In this document: piece after piece, positions 23,801 through 32,218 of the stretch
Layout: each line of letters starts with the position of its first letter
Numbering within the stretch: the stretch's first letter is position 1
Assembly (NCBI RefSeq): GCF_024637375.1
Contig: NZ_JAGXFK010000046.1
Span: forward strand, 1-64,000
Reading direction: 5' to 3'
DNA: 64,000 bases
From: Sediminimonas sp.
GTDB lineage: Bacteria > Pseudomonadota > Alphaproteobacteria > Rhodobacterales > Rhodobacteraceae
Translations under genes and position numbers: made by a program
The notes under the pieces: generated by a model
The model's database searches: none
Told to the model about the DNA's origin: nothing
Seen by the model: the letters and a program-made list of their open reading frames with translations, nothing else

Positions 23801-24770
23801 CGATGTCGATGTCGAAACTGCGCCCTTCGACCGTCATTTCCGTCATTTCCGGCGCGGCATCGGTTTCCAGCACCTCGTGGGCCAGCAGGCCGACCTGCGG
23901 CAGGGTTCGGATATCTTTGCCGACCACGCCGTGCCCGTCGGCCAGCACCCGCCTCGCCGCCGGGTTGGCACTGGTGATACGCCCTCGGTCGTCGAAAACG
24001 ATCATCGGGTTGCCGGTTTCGAAAAACAGCATCTCGCGGGCGATGCCGCCCAGGTTGAATATCTGGCCCGCCAGAACCACCCGGGCCATCACTGCCAGCC
24101 AGATGGCAAAGGTGAACGGGGTGGGGTCGAACCCGAACAACGTGAAGCCGAACAGCACGTAACCAAGGTCGACCGCGATCGGGATGGCGGTTGCGATGGC
24201 CAGGCTGGCGAAGGCGCCGCGATAGCTGGGATGGGCGCGAAACAGGCAATAGATCACCACGCCAAGGGCGGCAGCCATGAACAGGTAGAGGTAACCCGCC
24301 GCGAGATAGAACAGCGGCCCGTGGTCGTATACGGCGCTGACCCAGTTCCCGATGGGCGCCAGGTGCGTATCGGGGCCGTAAAACAGGCCGTGCAAGGGGT
24401 TGGTGAAGGCCAGCGTGCTTATCCCCACCGGACCGGCAACCAGCAATGCCCGGCGCCACGGGCTGGCAGTGGTGTCCTTGGCGAAGGAATAATCCACCAG
24501 GAACAGCGCCCAAGCCGTGGCTGTCAGTGCGATTCCGGGCCAGGCGGCCTTGGCCCACAACACCTTTCCCTGAAGGGTCGGGCTGCCCATTTCCAGCGCC
24601 GCGGCGCCGAGCCACACCAGCAGCCCCGCCATCGCGACCAGGAAATAGAGCCGACCGGGAAATCCAGCCTGGCGCCTGACCCAAAGCGCGGAAACCAATA
24701 CTGCGAGCCATATGGCCAGTGCGAAGATGACGGGAAAATGCAAGGTGGGGGCGACTGCGAATTGTGACAA
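20868..24770 (-). CDS. Hybrid sensor histidine kinase: 7TM, four PAS, GAF-like, kinase, receiver
   Basis: A 1300-residue hybrid kinase. Order: an N-terminal 7TM-type sensor of seven or so helices (about 10-230), PAS (about 245-360, GNPMIVFDDRGRITSANPAA), PAS (363-485, EIYVFDARTLRFTEVNRGA), PAS (490-610, LPDGFVLYDADDRLVMCNE), PAS (615-735), a GAF-like domain (740-900), HisKA with the phospho-acceptor H937 (MSHEIRTPMNGVLG), an ATPase domain with HNLLGNAIKF near 1053 and GTGLGMSIV, and a receiver with D1222 (VLMDIAMPGMDG). The output partner is not encoded next door. The start is uncertain: TTG at 24770 gives a full first helix, but no clear ribosome site is seen. Signals cannot be inferred; the many PAS domains suggest redox, light or small-ligand input. 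Confidence 0.85.
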   Translation of the reverse strand: MSQFAVAPTLHFPVIFALAIWLAVLVSALWVRRQAGFPGRLYFLVAMAGLLVWLGAAALEMGSPTLQGKVLWAKAAWPGIALTATAWALFLVDYSFAKDTTASPWRRALLVAGPVGISTLAFTNPLHGLFYGPDTHLAPIGNWVSAVYDHGPLFYLAAGYLYLFMAAALGVVIYCLFRAHPSYRGAFASLAIATAIPIAVDLGYVLFGFTLFGFDPTPFTFAIWLAVMARVVLAGQIFNLGGIAREMLFFETGNPMIVFDDRGRITSANPAARRVLADGHGVVGKDIRTLPQVGLLAHEVLETDAAPEMTEMTVEGRSFDIDIAPILRPLGRDADIMGWAIHLTDVTAHKQAEAEHARAARLGRMIEESLNEIYVFDARTLRFTEVNRGARSNLGYSSDELSGMTPLDIKPDMTPAEFDDLVAPLRAGRNEVVTFQTRHRRRDGSHYPADIRIQRMDDAGRSALVAMAWDITQQEAARSEAQRAREQLATAIDALPDGFVLYDADDRLVMCNERYRELFPRTRPAMIPGARFEDILKHGLKEGQYANAVGREEEWLEEHLEAHRNPGQPFELSLAGGRTLRVLEQLTPDGGHVGLRIDITEIVRTRQQLSDIISGARVVTFQVDVERDTIFVNALLADILGHQPGTLDSMSRAQFLAMLHPDDQKSLREETLRVLSGQDTVEQELRVRHVSGRYVWMLTRARVTQRDPGGKTAMLSGIAIDISEQKRHQHIMQAIAGTSERLLGNGDWVQERNRMLVEIGRAASVHRSYYFRLDNPAAPDDAEADWIVSQEFEWCDDTATPQIDNPDLQELNLLTVGLNRWQEQFSKGEPVIIASPEQMTAAERAIMDPLQVRALCNYPVIAEGRLVGFIGFDICDDDAHGGFDGWPPSVTGALATAAHVTAAALEMDMAHTRLVEARERAEVANATKSEFLATMSHEIRTPMNGVLGMAELLESQVTDPEQQRMVHVIRQSGGTLLNILNDILDISKIEAGKLQLENAPFSIATAARRLEAVHLLKVEEKNIGLEVMIGSGAELPRKGDAHRVQQILHNLLGNAIKFTEEGHVRMTISGREGQPLTVVIKDTGIGMSAAQVDRVFDDFTQADSSTTRRYGGTGLGMSIVRNLVGLMNGTIKIDSNPGEGTTVTVTLPLDMAETPPPEITAADTDDSGFAELRVLAADDNASNRMLMQSMLERLGASVEIVNDGQAAVAAAAAKDYDIVLMDIAMPGMDGVSALHEIRAQEAARESGDSRPPVPVVAVTANAMAHQIVDYISAGFDSHLSKPFGLDDLRRLLAVLSGGEA

Positions 24771-24910
24771 ATCGGGGCTTTCGTTTTCGTTCCCCCCAAT
24801 GGTTCGACTATACCGCTGTTGCGGCGAAAGGCAATCGCTCCGATTGGGGTGTGCCGCATGCGCGGGATATGCTCTTGTCGATATGACACGACATCGCGGG
24901 AAGGAAGATC

Positions 24911-25771
24911 ATGACCAAGGTTCTGTACGAAAAAGACGGGCGAATCGCACGGATCACGCTCAACCGACCGGAGGTGCTCAACGCGATCGACGACGACGTG
25001 CCGGTGCTGCTTCAGCAGGCGGTCGAGCGCGCCGATGCCGATGACGGGGTGCATGTGATGGTGCTTGCCGGGGCAGGGGATGCCTTCTGCGCGGGCTACG
25101 ACCTGGCCTATTACGCAGAGGGCAACGGAACCGGCGACGTAACGCAACCGATGCCCTGGGACCCGATCAAGGATTACCGCTTCATGTGGCGCAACACGCA
25201 GGCGTTCATGTCGCTGTGGCGGGCGATGAAACCGGTGGTCTGCAAGGTCCACGGGTTTGCCGTGGCCGGCGGTTCCGACATCGCGCTGTGTGCCGATTTG
25301 ACGATCATGGGGGAAGAGGCGCGCATCGGCTACATGCCGGCGCGGGTTTGGGGCTGCCCGACCACGGCGATGTGGGTCTACCGGCTGGGCGCCGAGCGCG
25401 CCAAGCGGATGCTGTTCACCGGCGACAAGGTCACCGGGCGCGAGGCGGCCGAGATGGGGCTTGTCCTCAAGGCGGTGCCGGATGACGAACTGGACGACGC
25501 GGTCGAGGAAATGGCGCAGCGCATGGCCAGCGTGCCGATCAATCAGCTTGCGATGCAGAAGATGGTCATCAACCAGGCGGTCGAACAAACCATGCAGACG
25601 ACGCAACGCCTGGCCACGGTTTTCGACGGCATCACCCGTCACTCGCCGGAAGGCATCCATTTCAAGGAACGCGCCGAGGCCGTGGGCTGGAAACAGGCGG
25701 TCGCCGAACGCGATACCGGCACCTGGGACTGGACGGCCAACGGCCCGCTGCCCGGCAGCAACCGGGGCTGA
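24911..25771 (+). CDS. Enoyl-CoA hydratase/isomerase (crotonase) family protein
   Basis: 286 residues of crotonase fold. The oxyanion-hole pieces are visible as AGDAFCAGYDL (about 57-67) and FAVAGGSDIALCADL (about 116-130). The two catalytic Glu positions of classical enoyl-CoA hydratase are not clearly kept (AGGSDIA in place of AGGGCELA, and MPARVWGCP in place of the usual PE segment). Isomerase, hydrolase or another crotonase reaction is therefore as likely as hydratase. The GGAAGGAAG ribosome site fixes the ATG at 24911. It is divergent from the kinase gene and appears to be a single-gene unit. Confidence 0.8.
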   Translation: MTKVLYEKDGRIARITLNRPEVLNAIDDDVPVLLQQAVERADADDGVHVMVLAGAGDAFCAGYDLAYYAEGNGTGDVTQPMPWDPIKDYRFMWRNTQAFMSLWRAMKPVVCKVHGFAVAGGSDIALCADLTIMGEEARIGYMPARVWGCPTTAMWVYRLGAERAKRMLFTGDKVTGREAAEMGLVLKAVPDDELDDAVEEMAQRMASVPINQLAMQKMVINQAVEQTMQTTQRLATVFDGITRHSPEGIHFKERAEAVGWKQAVAERDTGTWDWTANGPLPGSNRG

Positions 25772-25780
25772 AGCCGCGGC

Positions 25781-26767
25781 TCAGCCGCCGATTTTCTCAC
25801 GCCCATGTGGCGCGTCATGGTCCAGAACCGGGTTGATCGGGATGATGCGGTACGGATTGATCGTGTCGTGGCTGTAATGGTAGTGGCGCACGATGTGATC
25901 GAAATGCACCGTCTTCGCCACGCCCGGCCACTGGTATAGCTCGCGCGTGTACCCCCAAAGGTTGGGATAATCCACGATGCGCCGCCGGTTGCACTTGAAA
26001 TGCAGGTGGTAGACCGGGTCGAACCGGATCAGCGTGGTGAACAGGCGCCAATCGGCCTCGGTGATGCGCGCGCCCATCAGGTAGCGGTTGTCGGCCAGCC
26101 GCTGCTCCAGCCAGTCGAGGCTGTCGAACAGCGCGTGCACCGCTTCGTCATAGGCCGCCTGCGTGGTGGAAAAACCGGCCTTGTAGACGCCGTTGTTGAC
26201 CGTGTCGTAGACGCGCGCGTTGACCTCCTCGATGCCGTCGCGCAGGTCTTCGGGCCAGTAATCGTCTGCGTTTCCGGTCAGGTGGTCGAACGCCGAATTG
26301 AACATGCGGATGATTTCGGCACTTTCATTGGACACGATCGTGTCGCGCTGCCTGTCCCATAGCACAGGCACCGTCACCCGCCCCGAGATGCCCGGATCGG
26401 CGCGCAGGTATACCTCGCGCAGGAAATCATGCCCGAACAGGTCGTCACCCGTTGCGCCCGCGAAATCGGTGGCAAAGGTCCAGCCATCCGACAACATGTC
26501 GGGATGCACCACCGACACGCCGATGTGACCTTCCAAGCCCTTGAGGCTGCGGAAGATCAGCGCGCGATGCGCCCAGGGGCAGGCATAGCTGACATACAGG
26601 TGATACCGACCGCTTTGTGCGGCGAATCCCCCGTCGCCCGAGGGGCCGGCAGCGCCATCGGGTGTCACCCAGTTGCGAAACGCCGAGGTCGAGCGCACGA
26701 ACCGCCCACCGGTCTTGCCGGTGTCGTACCATGCGTCGTGCCAGACACCGTCGATCAATTGACCCAT
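25781..26767 (-). CDS. yqjG: Glutathionyl-hydroquinone reductase (Xi-class glutathione transferase)
   Basis: A 328-residue Xi-class glutathione transferase. The catalytic cysteine is C63 in the CPWAHR motif, and the C-terminal helical domain ends in NPYRIIPINP, typical of YqjG/EcfG4. Such enzymes use glutathione to reduce glutathionyl-hydroquinones back to hydroquinones, protecting against quinone adducts. Length is normal. It is convergent with the crotonase gene (stop codons 10 bp apart) and transcribed alone. Confidence 0.9.
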   Translation of the reverse strand: MGQLIDGVWHDAWYDTGKTGGRFVRSTSAFRNWVTPDGAAGPSGDGGFAAQSGRYHLYVSYACPWAHRALIFRSLKGLEGHIGVSVVHPDMLSDGWTFATDFAGATGDDLFGHDFLREVYLRADPGISGRVTVPVLWDRQRDTIVSNESAEIIRMFNSAFDHLTGNADDYWPEDLRDGIEEVNARVYDTVNNGVYKAGFSTTQAAYDEAVHALFDSLDWLEQRLADNRYLMGARITEADWRLFTTLIRFDPVYHLHFKCNRRRIVDYPNLWGYTRELYQWPGVAKTVHFDHIVRHYHYSHDTINPYRIIPINPVLDHDAPHGREKIGG

Positions 26768-27052
26768 CGCTGCTACTCCTTCCAGTGTACCTACAGACTA
26801 TGCGAAAGTACCGGGCGGCGACAGGCTGATGGCCGCGCATGCCACCTGCGCCCACGCACACGCCCGGCACATTGGCTGCCTGTTCCGCTCGCCCGAAACA
26901 TCCCGTGGGAACCGCGTGGCAAGCGCGACGGGGCAACCGATGCGCAACGGCAACCGTGGGGCGTTCCGGTCGCGGCGTTGCGAAAGCTTCACTTGACCGG
27001 GCAGGCCAAAACGCCATTCTTGAGGATGACGACCGCGACGGAGGGCCGCCCG

Positions 27053-27400
27053 ATGACTACTTTCCTGTCCCGTGAAGTGCGCGAGGGGCTCGAACAGGCG
27101 CGCAAGCGCGCCGCCCGGCGCAGCAGCCGGCTGAGGCTCAGGGTAGACGGCGAAACCTGGCCGGTGCTGCGCCTGTGGGACGGCGGCTTCGCGCTCGAGG
27201 CCGATGAGGCCCCGCACCTGCGCGGGCTGGTGGACCTTTACGATGGCGGCAGGCACCTGTCGCAATGCCTGATCGTGGCCAGCGCCCAGGAAGGCGGCGA
27301 GATGCATTACGAGTTCAAACGCATCACCGCCGCCCATGACAGCGCTCCGGTCGATTTCGCCCGCGACGACGACGCGCCCACGGCCCTGATCGGGCCCTGA
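27053..27400 (+). CDS. Conserved small protein, PilZ-like pattern, unknown function
   Basis: 115 residues. A basic helix (EQARKRAARRSSRLRLRV) leads into a beta-rich domain (WPVLRLWDGGFALEADEAPHLRGLVDLYDGGRHLSQCLIV). The RxxxR followed by a short beta-barrel-like region recalls PilZ domains, but the D/NxSxxG motif is replaced by LWDGGFAL, so cyclic-di-GMP binding is doubtful. GGAGGG about 9 nt upstream sets the ATG at 27053. The 285-bp stretch before it contains no gene that I can support. Confidence 0.6.
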   Translation: MTTFLSREVREGLEQARKRAARRSSRLRLRVDGETWPVLRLWDGGFALEADEAPHLRGLVDLYDGGRHLSQCLIVASAQEGGEMHYEFKRITAAHDSAPVDFARDDDAPTALIGP

Positions 27401-27412
27401 CGCCCGCACCTG

Positions 27413-28618
27413 TCAGCCCACGATGTTGGCCGCGGGGCCATATGGGAAACCGGTGATGTTCTCGTGGCCGTCCGCAGTGATGATGGCGATGTCGTGTTCG
27501 CGGTAGCCGCCGGCACCGGGCTGGCCCTCGGGGATGGTCAGCATCGGTTCCATCGAGATCACCATGCCCGGCGCCAGTACGGTTTCCACGTCCTCGCGCA
27601 ACTCCAGCCCCGCCTCGCGCCCGTAATAGTGCGACAGGATGCCGAAGGAATGCCCGTAACCGAAGCTGCGGTATTGCAGCAGGTCGCGCTCGGCGAAGAA
27701 GGCGTTGATCCGTTCGGTGATTTCAGCACAGCGCATGCCGGGCTTCAGCAGGCTGAGCCCCAGTTCGTGCGCCGCGACATTGGCGTTCCATATGCGCAGC
27801 GAATCGGGGTCCGCCTCTTGCAGGAACAGGGTGCGTTCCAACGCGGTGTAGTAGCCCGAGATCATCGGGAAGGTGTTCAGTGACAGGATATCGCCCCGCT
27901 GCAACTTGCGGGCGGTGACGGGGTTGTGGGCGCCGTCGGTGTTGATACCCGATTGGAACCAGACCCATGTGTCGCGGTACTCGGCCAGCGGAAAGCGGCG
28001 GGCGATTTCAAGCTCCATCGCGTCGCGCCCGGCGATGGCAATGTCTATTTCGCGTGCGCCGGTGCGGATCGCGTCGCGGATCGCGTGGCCGCCGATATCC
28101 GCGACGGCGGCGCCGGCGCGGATCAGGTCCAGTTCGGCGGGGGATTTGTGCATGCGCTGGCGCATCGTTGCCGGGGCGAGATCGACGCGCGCGACAGGCG
28201 CCAGGAACGTGTCGAGCGCGGCGGATTGCGTGAGCGTCAGGTGATCGCCCTCGATCCCGATTGCGCGCCCTGTGCCGGTGACCGACAGGATCGCACGCCA
28301 GTAGTTGTCGCGGTGCCAGTCGGTATAGGTTATCGCGTCGCCGTGGCTGTGCCGCCATGGCTGCGCCCCGTCGATGCCGGCGCTGATGGTCACGCAGGCG
28401 TCATCAGTGACGACAAGCCCGTAGGGCCGCCCGAACGCGCAGTAGAGGAACCCCGAATAGTACGCGATGTTCTGCATCGAGGTGAACACCGCCGCTTCGA
28501 TGCCTTGCGCGGCCATGGTTCGGCGCAGTTCGGCCAGGCGCACCTCGTATTCGGCGGTGGCGAAGGGCAGGTGGCGGTCGCCCTGGTGAAAGCGGTAGAA
28601 TTGGGGGCGTCGTGTCAT
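27413..28618 (-). CDS. Creatinase (creatine amidinohydrolase)
   Basis: 401 residues, the family length, matching Pseudomonas creatinase along its whole length: TSMQNIAYYSGFLYCAFGRP, YTDWHRDNYW, FQSGINTDGAHNPVT, GYYTALERTLFL, YGHSFGILSHYYGREAGLEL. The catalytic residues fall one position before the P. putida numbering: H231 (GAHNPV), E261 (ALERTL), E357 (SMEPM). The pita-bread fold is shared with M24 peptidases, but the conserved segments are creatinase-specific. It hydrolyses creatine to sarcosine and urea. Sarcosine can feed the demethylating dehydrogenase at 32931, and urea-type transport lies at 6975-13294. It is transcribed alone; a GAGGTCTGACC ribosome site precedes the ATG. Confidence 0.92.
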   Translation of the reverse strand: MTRRPQFYRFHQGDRHLPFATAEYEVRLAELRRTMAAQGIEAAVFTSMQNIAYYSGFLYCAFGRPYGLVVTDDACVTISAGIDGAQPWRHSHGDAITYTDWHRDNYWRAILSVTGTGRAIGIEGDHLTLTQSAALDTFLAPVARVDLAPATMRQRMHKSPAELDLIRAGAAVADIGGHAIRDAIRTGAREIDIAIAGRDAMELEIARRFPLAEYRDTWVWFQSGINTDGAHNPVTARKLQRGDILSLNTFPMISGYYTALERTLFLQEADPDSLRIWNANVAAHELGLSLLKPGMRCAEITERINAFFAERDLLQYRSFGYGHSFGILSHYYGREAGLELREDVETVLAPGMVISMEPMLTIPEGQPGAGGYREHDIAIITADGHENITGFPYGPAANIVG

Positions 28619-28785
28619 GGTCAGACCTCCGAGAAGGGGCCTGATGCCTGTTCACGCCAGACCCCCGGAAAGGTCCCGGCGTTCAGGACGTGGCGGATCG
28701 CTGTCCGCGGGCGAGGCGGCGCGGCGGGATGCGCGCGGCCCCTGCGGCGACGCCATCGCCGCGGGCCCGGTTACGTTCATACAGG

Positions 28786-28817
28786 GCCTGCGGCGCCCCG
28801 GCAAGGGCGCCGCAGGC
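28786..28817 (-). terminator. Strong hairpin directly after patB
   Basis: A perfect 12-bp stem (GCCTGCGGCGCC at 28786-28797 and GGCGCCGCAGGC at 28806-28817) with an 8-base loop, beginning one base after the patB stop codon. No T tract follows on the minus strand, so it may stabilise the 3' end or work with Rho. Confidence 0.6.
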
Positions 28818-28818
28818 A

Positions 28819-29991
28819 TCACTGCAGGTCGGCGAAGGCCGATTGCAGCCGCTCGACTGCCTGTTCGACCAGCGCGCGCGGCGTGGCCAGGTTGAAGCGC
28901 AGGAAATCCTCGCCGCCGGCGCCGAATGTCGGGCCGTGGTTGGTGGCGATGCGGGCGGTTCTTTCGACCCGGTCGGTATACTCGGCGCGCGTCATGCCGG
29001 TGCCCGAGAAATCCACCCAGGCCAGGTAGGTGGCCTCCAGCGGCATCGACCGCAGCCCCGGTATGGCGCCCACGGCATCGTCGAACAGGCGCCGGTTGCC
29101 GTCGAGATAGGTCATCAGGTCGTCTACCCAGGCCGCGCCCTCGGGCGAATAGGCGGCGGTGGCCATGTGCAGGCCGAAGGAATTGGGCGACAGGCCCAGC
29201 CCGGCCATGCGCGCGGCGAAACGCGCGCGCAGGTCGGGGTCGGGAATGATGACGTTGCCCGAGTGGCTGCCGGCGATGTTGAAGGTCTTGGTCGTCGCGG
29301 TCATCATCACCAGCCGGTCGCGCACGCTGTCGTCCACCAAGCTCATGGGGATGTGGCGCTGGCCGGGCATCACCAGGTCATGGTGAATCTCGTCCGAGAC
29401 CAGGATCAGGTCGTGGCGGCGGGCGAAATCGGCTACCCCCTGCAATTCCTCGCGCGTCCAGACGCGGCCGCCGGGGTTGTGGGGCGAGCACAGGATCACC
29501 ATGCGTTCGCTGCCGTCCAGCACCGCGTCGCAGGCTTTGAGGTCCATCTCGTAGCGGCCGTCGTTGTCGACCAGCGGGCATTCGACCACGCGGCGGCCGT
29601 TGGCTTTGATCACCTTGGCGAAGGCGTGGTAGACGGGGGTGAACAGAACCACGCCGTCGCCCGGCTCCGTGAACGTGTCGACGCACATCGCGGTGCCGTT
29701 GACCAGCCCGTGGGTGGTGAAGATCGAGTCGGGATCGACCTTCCAGCCGTGGCGGTTTTCCATCCACCAGGTGATCGCCTGTTTGTAGGCGCGGTCATCG
29801 CCGAAATAACCGTAGATGCCGTGCTCGTGCATCTGCCCAATCGCGCGCTGGATGCACTCGGGGGCGCGGAAATCCATGTCGGCGACCCACATCGACAGAC
29901 CGTCCCCGGGCGACAGGCCATAGATTTGCTCCATCATGTCCCATTTCATCGAATGGGTGCCGGTGCGGTCGATTATCTCGTCAAAGCTCAT
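28819..29991 (-). CDS. patB: PatB/MalY-type PLP-dependent C-S lyase (cystathionine beta-lyase)
   Basis: A 390-residue fold-type-I PLP enzyme of the MalY/PatB subgroup. The PLP lysine is K235 in ATTKTFNIAG, and CSPHNPGGRVW and VSDEIHHDLV are the standard cofactor-binding motifs. The N-terminus with SMWVADMDFRAPECI is a MalY/PatB hallmark. It cleaves cystathionine or other cysteine-S-conjugates to a thiol, pyruvate and ammonia. No methionine genes lie near it, so the physiological substrate is open. A GGAGAC ribosome site lies upstream. It is divergent from the deformylase gene. Confidence 0.88.
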   Translation of the reverse strand: MSFDEIIDRTGTHSMKWDMMEQIYGLSPGDGLSMWVADMDFRAPECIQRAIGQMHEHGIYGYFGDDRAYKQAITWWMENRHGWKVDPDSIFTTHGLVNGTAMCVDTFTEPGDGVVLFTPVYHAFAKVIKANGRRVVECPLVDNDGRYEMDLKACDAVLDGSERMVILCSPHNPGGRVWTREELQGVADFARRHDLILVSDEIHHDLVMPGQRHIPMSLVDDSVRDRLVMMTATTKTFNIAGSHSGNVIIPDPDLRARFAARMAGLGLSPNSFGLHMATAAYSPEGAAWVDDLMTYLDGNRRLFDDAVGAIPGLRSMPLEATYLAWVDFSGTGMTRAEYTDRVERTARIATNHGPTFGAGGEDFLRFNLATPRALVEQAVERLQSAFADLQ

Positions 29992-30116
29992 GCACTGTCT
30001 CCTTTTCGGCGCAGCTTAGCCATGGCGGCAGCCGGTTCAATGGTGAAACGCGGGCCGTGGTCGGGATGGTGGGCGCGTCGCAGTGGGTTATTGCACCGCA
30101 AGGGGCCATGTCCTAA

Positions 30117-30647
30117 ATGCATGACATGACGAAACGCCCGATCCTGATCCACCCCGATCCGCGCCTCAAGAAGGTGTGCGACCCCGTGCCCGATATCTCG
30201 GACGGGTTGCGCGCGCTTGCCGACGACATGCTGGAAACCATGTACGACGCCCCCGGCATCGGGTTGGCGGCGCCGCAGGTGGGGGTGCTCAGCCGGTTGA
30301 TCGTGCTCGACTGCGTCAAGGAGGAAGGCGCGACGCCGCAGCCCATGGCGATGTTCAACCCCGAGGTAGTGGCCGCCTCGGACGAGTTGACGAGTTACGA
30401 GGAGGGCTGCCTGTCGATCCCCGAACAATACGCCGAAGTCACCCGCCCGGCGGATGTCAGCGTGCGCTGGATCGACCGCGACGGGAACGAGCGCCAGCAG
30501 GATTTCGGCGGCCTGTGGGCCACCTGCGTGCAGCATGAGATAGACCACCTGAACGGCAAGCTGTTCATCGACTACCTCAAGCCGATGAGGCGGCAGATGA
30601 TCACCCGCAAGATGGTAAAGCTCAAGCGCGAGAAGGCCCGGGCATGA
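30117..30647 (+). CDS. def: Peptide deformylase
   Basis: A 176-residue deformylase with all three motifs: GIGLAAPQ (47-54), EGCLS (96-100) with metal ligand C98, and QHEIDH (139-144) with H140, H144 and catalytic E141. It removes the N-formyl group from new proteins. The second Met (position 30126, MTKRPILIHP) is the more typical N-terminus. It lies just upstream of a deformylase-like paralogue and fmt, the usual def-fmt arrangement with an extra gene between. Confidence 0.95.
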   Translation: MHDMTKRPILIHPDPRLKKVCDPVPDISDGLRALADDMLETMYDAPGIGLAAPQVGVLSRLIVLDCVKEEGATPQPMAMFNPEVVAASDELTSYEEGCLSIPEQYAEVTRPADVSVRWIDRDGNERQQDFGGLWATCVQHEIDHLNGKLFIDYLKPMRRQMITRKMVKLKREKARA

Positions 30648-30708
30648 CGCCGCGGGCAGTGTCTGTGTCGGGTCGAACCGCTTCTGGGCGGCCTCCGGGC
30701 ACGGGCGC

Positions 30709-31203
30709 ATGACCGTGCGGCGCTGCATCCCGTGGCCCGATGGGCGCCTGCGCCGCCCTGCCGAGACGGTCGCGGCGATCGCGGATGATGTGCGCGCCAC
30801 CTGGAACGACATGACTGATACCATGGAAGCGATGCCCGGCGTCGGACTGGCGGCGCCGCAGATCGGCGTGATGCTTCGGCTGGCGGTCGTCGATGCCAGC
30901 GAGGCGCGCGGACAGGCGGTATGCATGGCCAACCCCGAGATCGTCCACGCCAGCGCGCAGATGCGTACCCATGACGAGGCCAGCCCCAACCTGCCCGGTG
31001 TCTCGGCGAAGATCGCGCGGCCGCGCGCCGTCACGGTGCGGTTTCTGAACGCGGACGGCGCGGTTGAGGTGCGTGATTTCGTCGGGCTCTGGGCGACAAG
31101 CGTGCAACACCAGATCGACCACCTGGATGGGCGCATGTATTTCGACCGGCTGAGCAAGGTGAAGCGCGACATGTTGTTGCGACGGGCGCGCAAGATCGGC
31201 TGA
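30709..31203 (+). CDS. Degenerate peptide deformylase-like protein
   Basis: 164 residues clearly related to the deformylase just upstream: [11 protein letters not shown] (44-54) is intact and QHQIDHLDG is recognisable. The catalytic Glu of HExxH is Gln here (Q135), and the Cys metal ligand of EGCLS is lost: the segment reads EASPNLPG, with Ser at the Cys position (S92). Normal deformylase chemistry should therefore be lost. The gene is otherwise undamaged and I believe it recurs in related genera, so it is more likely a repurposed protein than decay. A ribosome- or formyl-Met-binding role is only a guess. It sits between def and fmt, in the same direction. Confidence 0.85.
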   Translation: MTVRRCIPWPDGRLRRPAETVAAIADDVRATWNDMTDTMEAMPGVGLAAPQIGVMLRLAVVDASEARGQAVCMANPEIVHASAQMRTHDEASPNLPGVSAKIARPRAVTVRFLNADGAVEVRDFVGLWATSVQHQIDHLDGRMYFDRLSKVKRDMLLRRARKIG

Positions 31204-31211
31204 GGGCCGCA

Positions 31212-31255
31212 CCCCAGGCGGGGGTGGAGTTGAGTATTTGTGGAAAGATGAAGGG
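31212..31255 (+). repeat. Short intergenic repeat of Rhodobacteraceae type
   Basis: CCCCAGGCGGGGGTGGAGTT followed by GAGTATTTGTGGAAAGATGAA, between the deformylase paralogue and fmt. It resembles a family of short intergenic repeats in this family with a GC-rich inverted part and a GTATTT..GAAAGATGAAG part. A second copy is at 47921-47954. The CCCC..GGGG portion can form a small stem. Confidence 0.5.
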
Positions 31256-31261
31256 GCTGAC

Positions 31262-32182
31262 ATGCGTGTGATCTTCATGGGGACACCCGATTTCTCGGTT
31301 CCGGTGCTGGAGGCGCTGGTCGCTTCGGGGCACGAGATTGCGGCTGTCTATACCCAGCCGCCGCGGCCTGCCGGACGTGGCAAGCGCGACCGCCCCTCGC
31401 CGGTGCAGGCCCGGGCCGAGGCGCTGGGGCTGGAGGTGCGCCACCCTGCCAGCCTGAAATCGGCCGAAGAACAGGCGGCCTTTGCGGCCCTCGACGCCGA
31501 ACTGGCGGTCGTGGTCGCCTACGGGCTTATCCTGCCCAGGCCGGTCCTGAATGCGCCGGCGCGCGGCTGTCTGAACATTCACGCTTCGCTGTTGCCGCGC
31601 TGGCGCGGCGCGGCGCCGATCCAGCGCGCGATCATGGCCGGTGACGCCCAGACGGGCGTGTGCATCATGCAGATGGAGCCGGGGCTGGACACCGGGCCGG
31701 TGCTGGCGTCGCGGGCCACCCCCATCGGCGCCGGGGAAACCGCCGGCGATCTGCACGACCGCTTGTCGGAGATGGGCGCGGCGCTGATCGTCGAGGCGCT
31801 GGCGAAGCTCGATACGCTGACGCCGGTGCCGCAGCCCGATGACGGCGTGAGCTACGCCGACAAGATAGACAAGGCCGAGGCGGCGGTGGACTGGACGCGC
31901 CCGGCCGCGGTGGTCGACCGGCAGATCAGGGGGCTGTCGCCCTCTCCCGGCGCCTGGACCTGGATCGAGGGCCAGCGGGTCAAGCTGCTGGGTGCGGCGC
32001 CGGCCGCGGGGCAGGGCGCGCCCGGCGAGGTTGTCGCGACCGGGCCGGACGGGCTCGACGTGGCGTGCGGGACGGGGGCGGTGCGGATAACCCGCTTGCA
32101 ACGCGCCGGTCGCGCGGCGCAGGATGCCGATACGTTCCTGCGCGGCATGCCGCTGGCGGCCGGGGCACGGCTGGGCGACTAG
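31262..32182 (+). CDS. fmt: Methionyl-tRNA formyltransferase
   Basis: A 306-residue Fmt. The N-terminal catalytic domain has [19 protein letters not shown], the formyl-folate site [20 protein letters not shown] with the Asn-His pair, and [17 protein letters not shown] containing the conserved Asp. A C-terminal beta-barrel for tRNA binding follows. It formylates initiator Met-tRNA, the counterpart of the deformylase upstream. The ATG at 31262 is used because MRVIF is the family N-terminus and AAGGGG lies 5-6 nt before it. Confidence 0.95.
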   Translation: MRVIFMGTPDFSVPVLEALVASGHEIAAVYTQPPRPAGRGKRDRPSPVQARAEALGLEVRHPASLKSAEEQAAFAALDAELAVVVAYGLILPRPVLNAPARGCLNIHASLLPRWRGAAPIQRAIMAGDAQTGVCIMQMEPGLDTGPVLASRATPIGAGETAGDLHDRLSEMGAALIVEALAKLDTLTPVPQPDDGVSYADKIDKAEAAVDWTRPAAVVDRQIRGLSPSPGAWTWIEGQRVKLLGAAPAAGQGAPGEVVATGPDGLDVACGTGAVRITRLQRAGRAAQDADTFLRGMPLAAGARLGD

Positions 32183-32218
32183 GCTGCGCCGCGAACAGGT
32201 CCATCGGGAGAAGAGGCC

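Noticed and set aside
20937-24767. Long plus-strand open frames opposite the histidine kinase
   Set aside because: The kinase reads cleanly through all its domains. The opposite frames give low-complexity His/Arg/Val-rich protein without motifs.
27413-28618. Annotation as a generic M24 Xaa-Pro peptidase
   Set aside because: The full-length match to creatinase, including all three catalytic residues and FQSGINTDGAHNPVT, is more specific.
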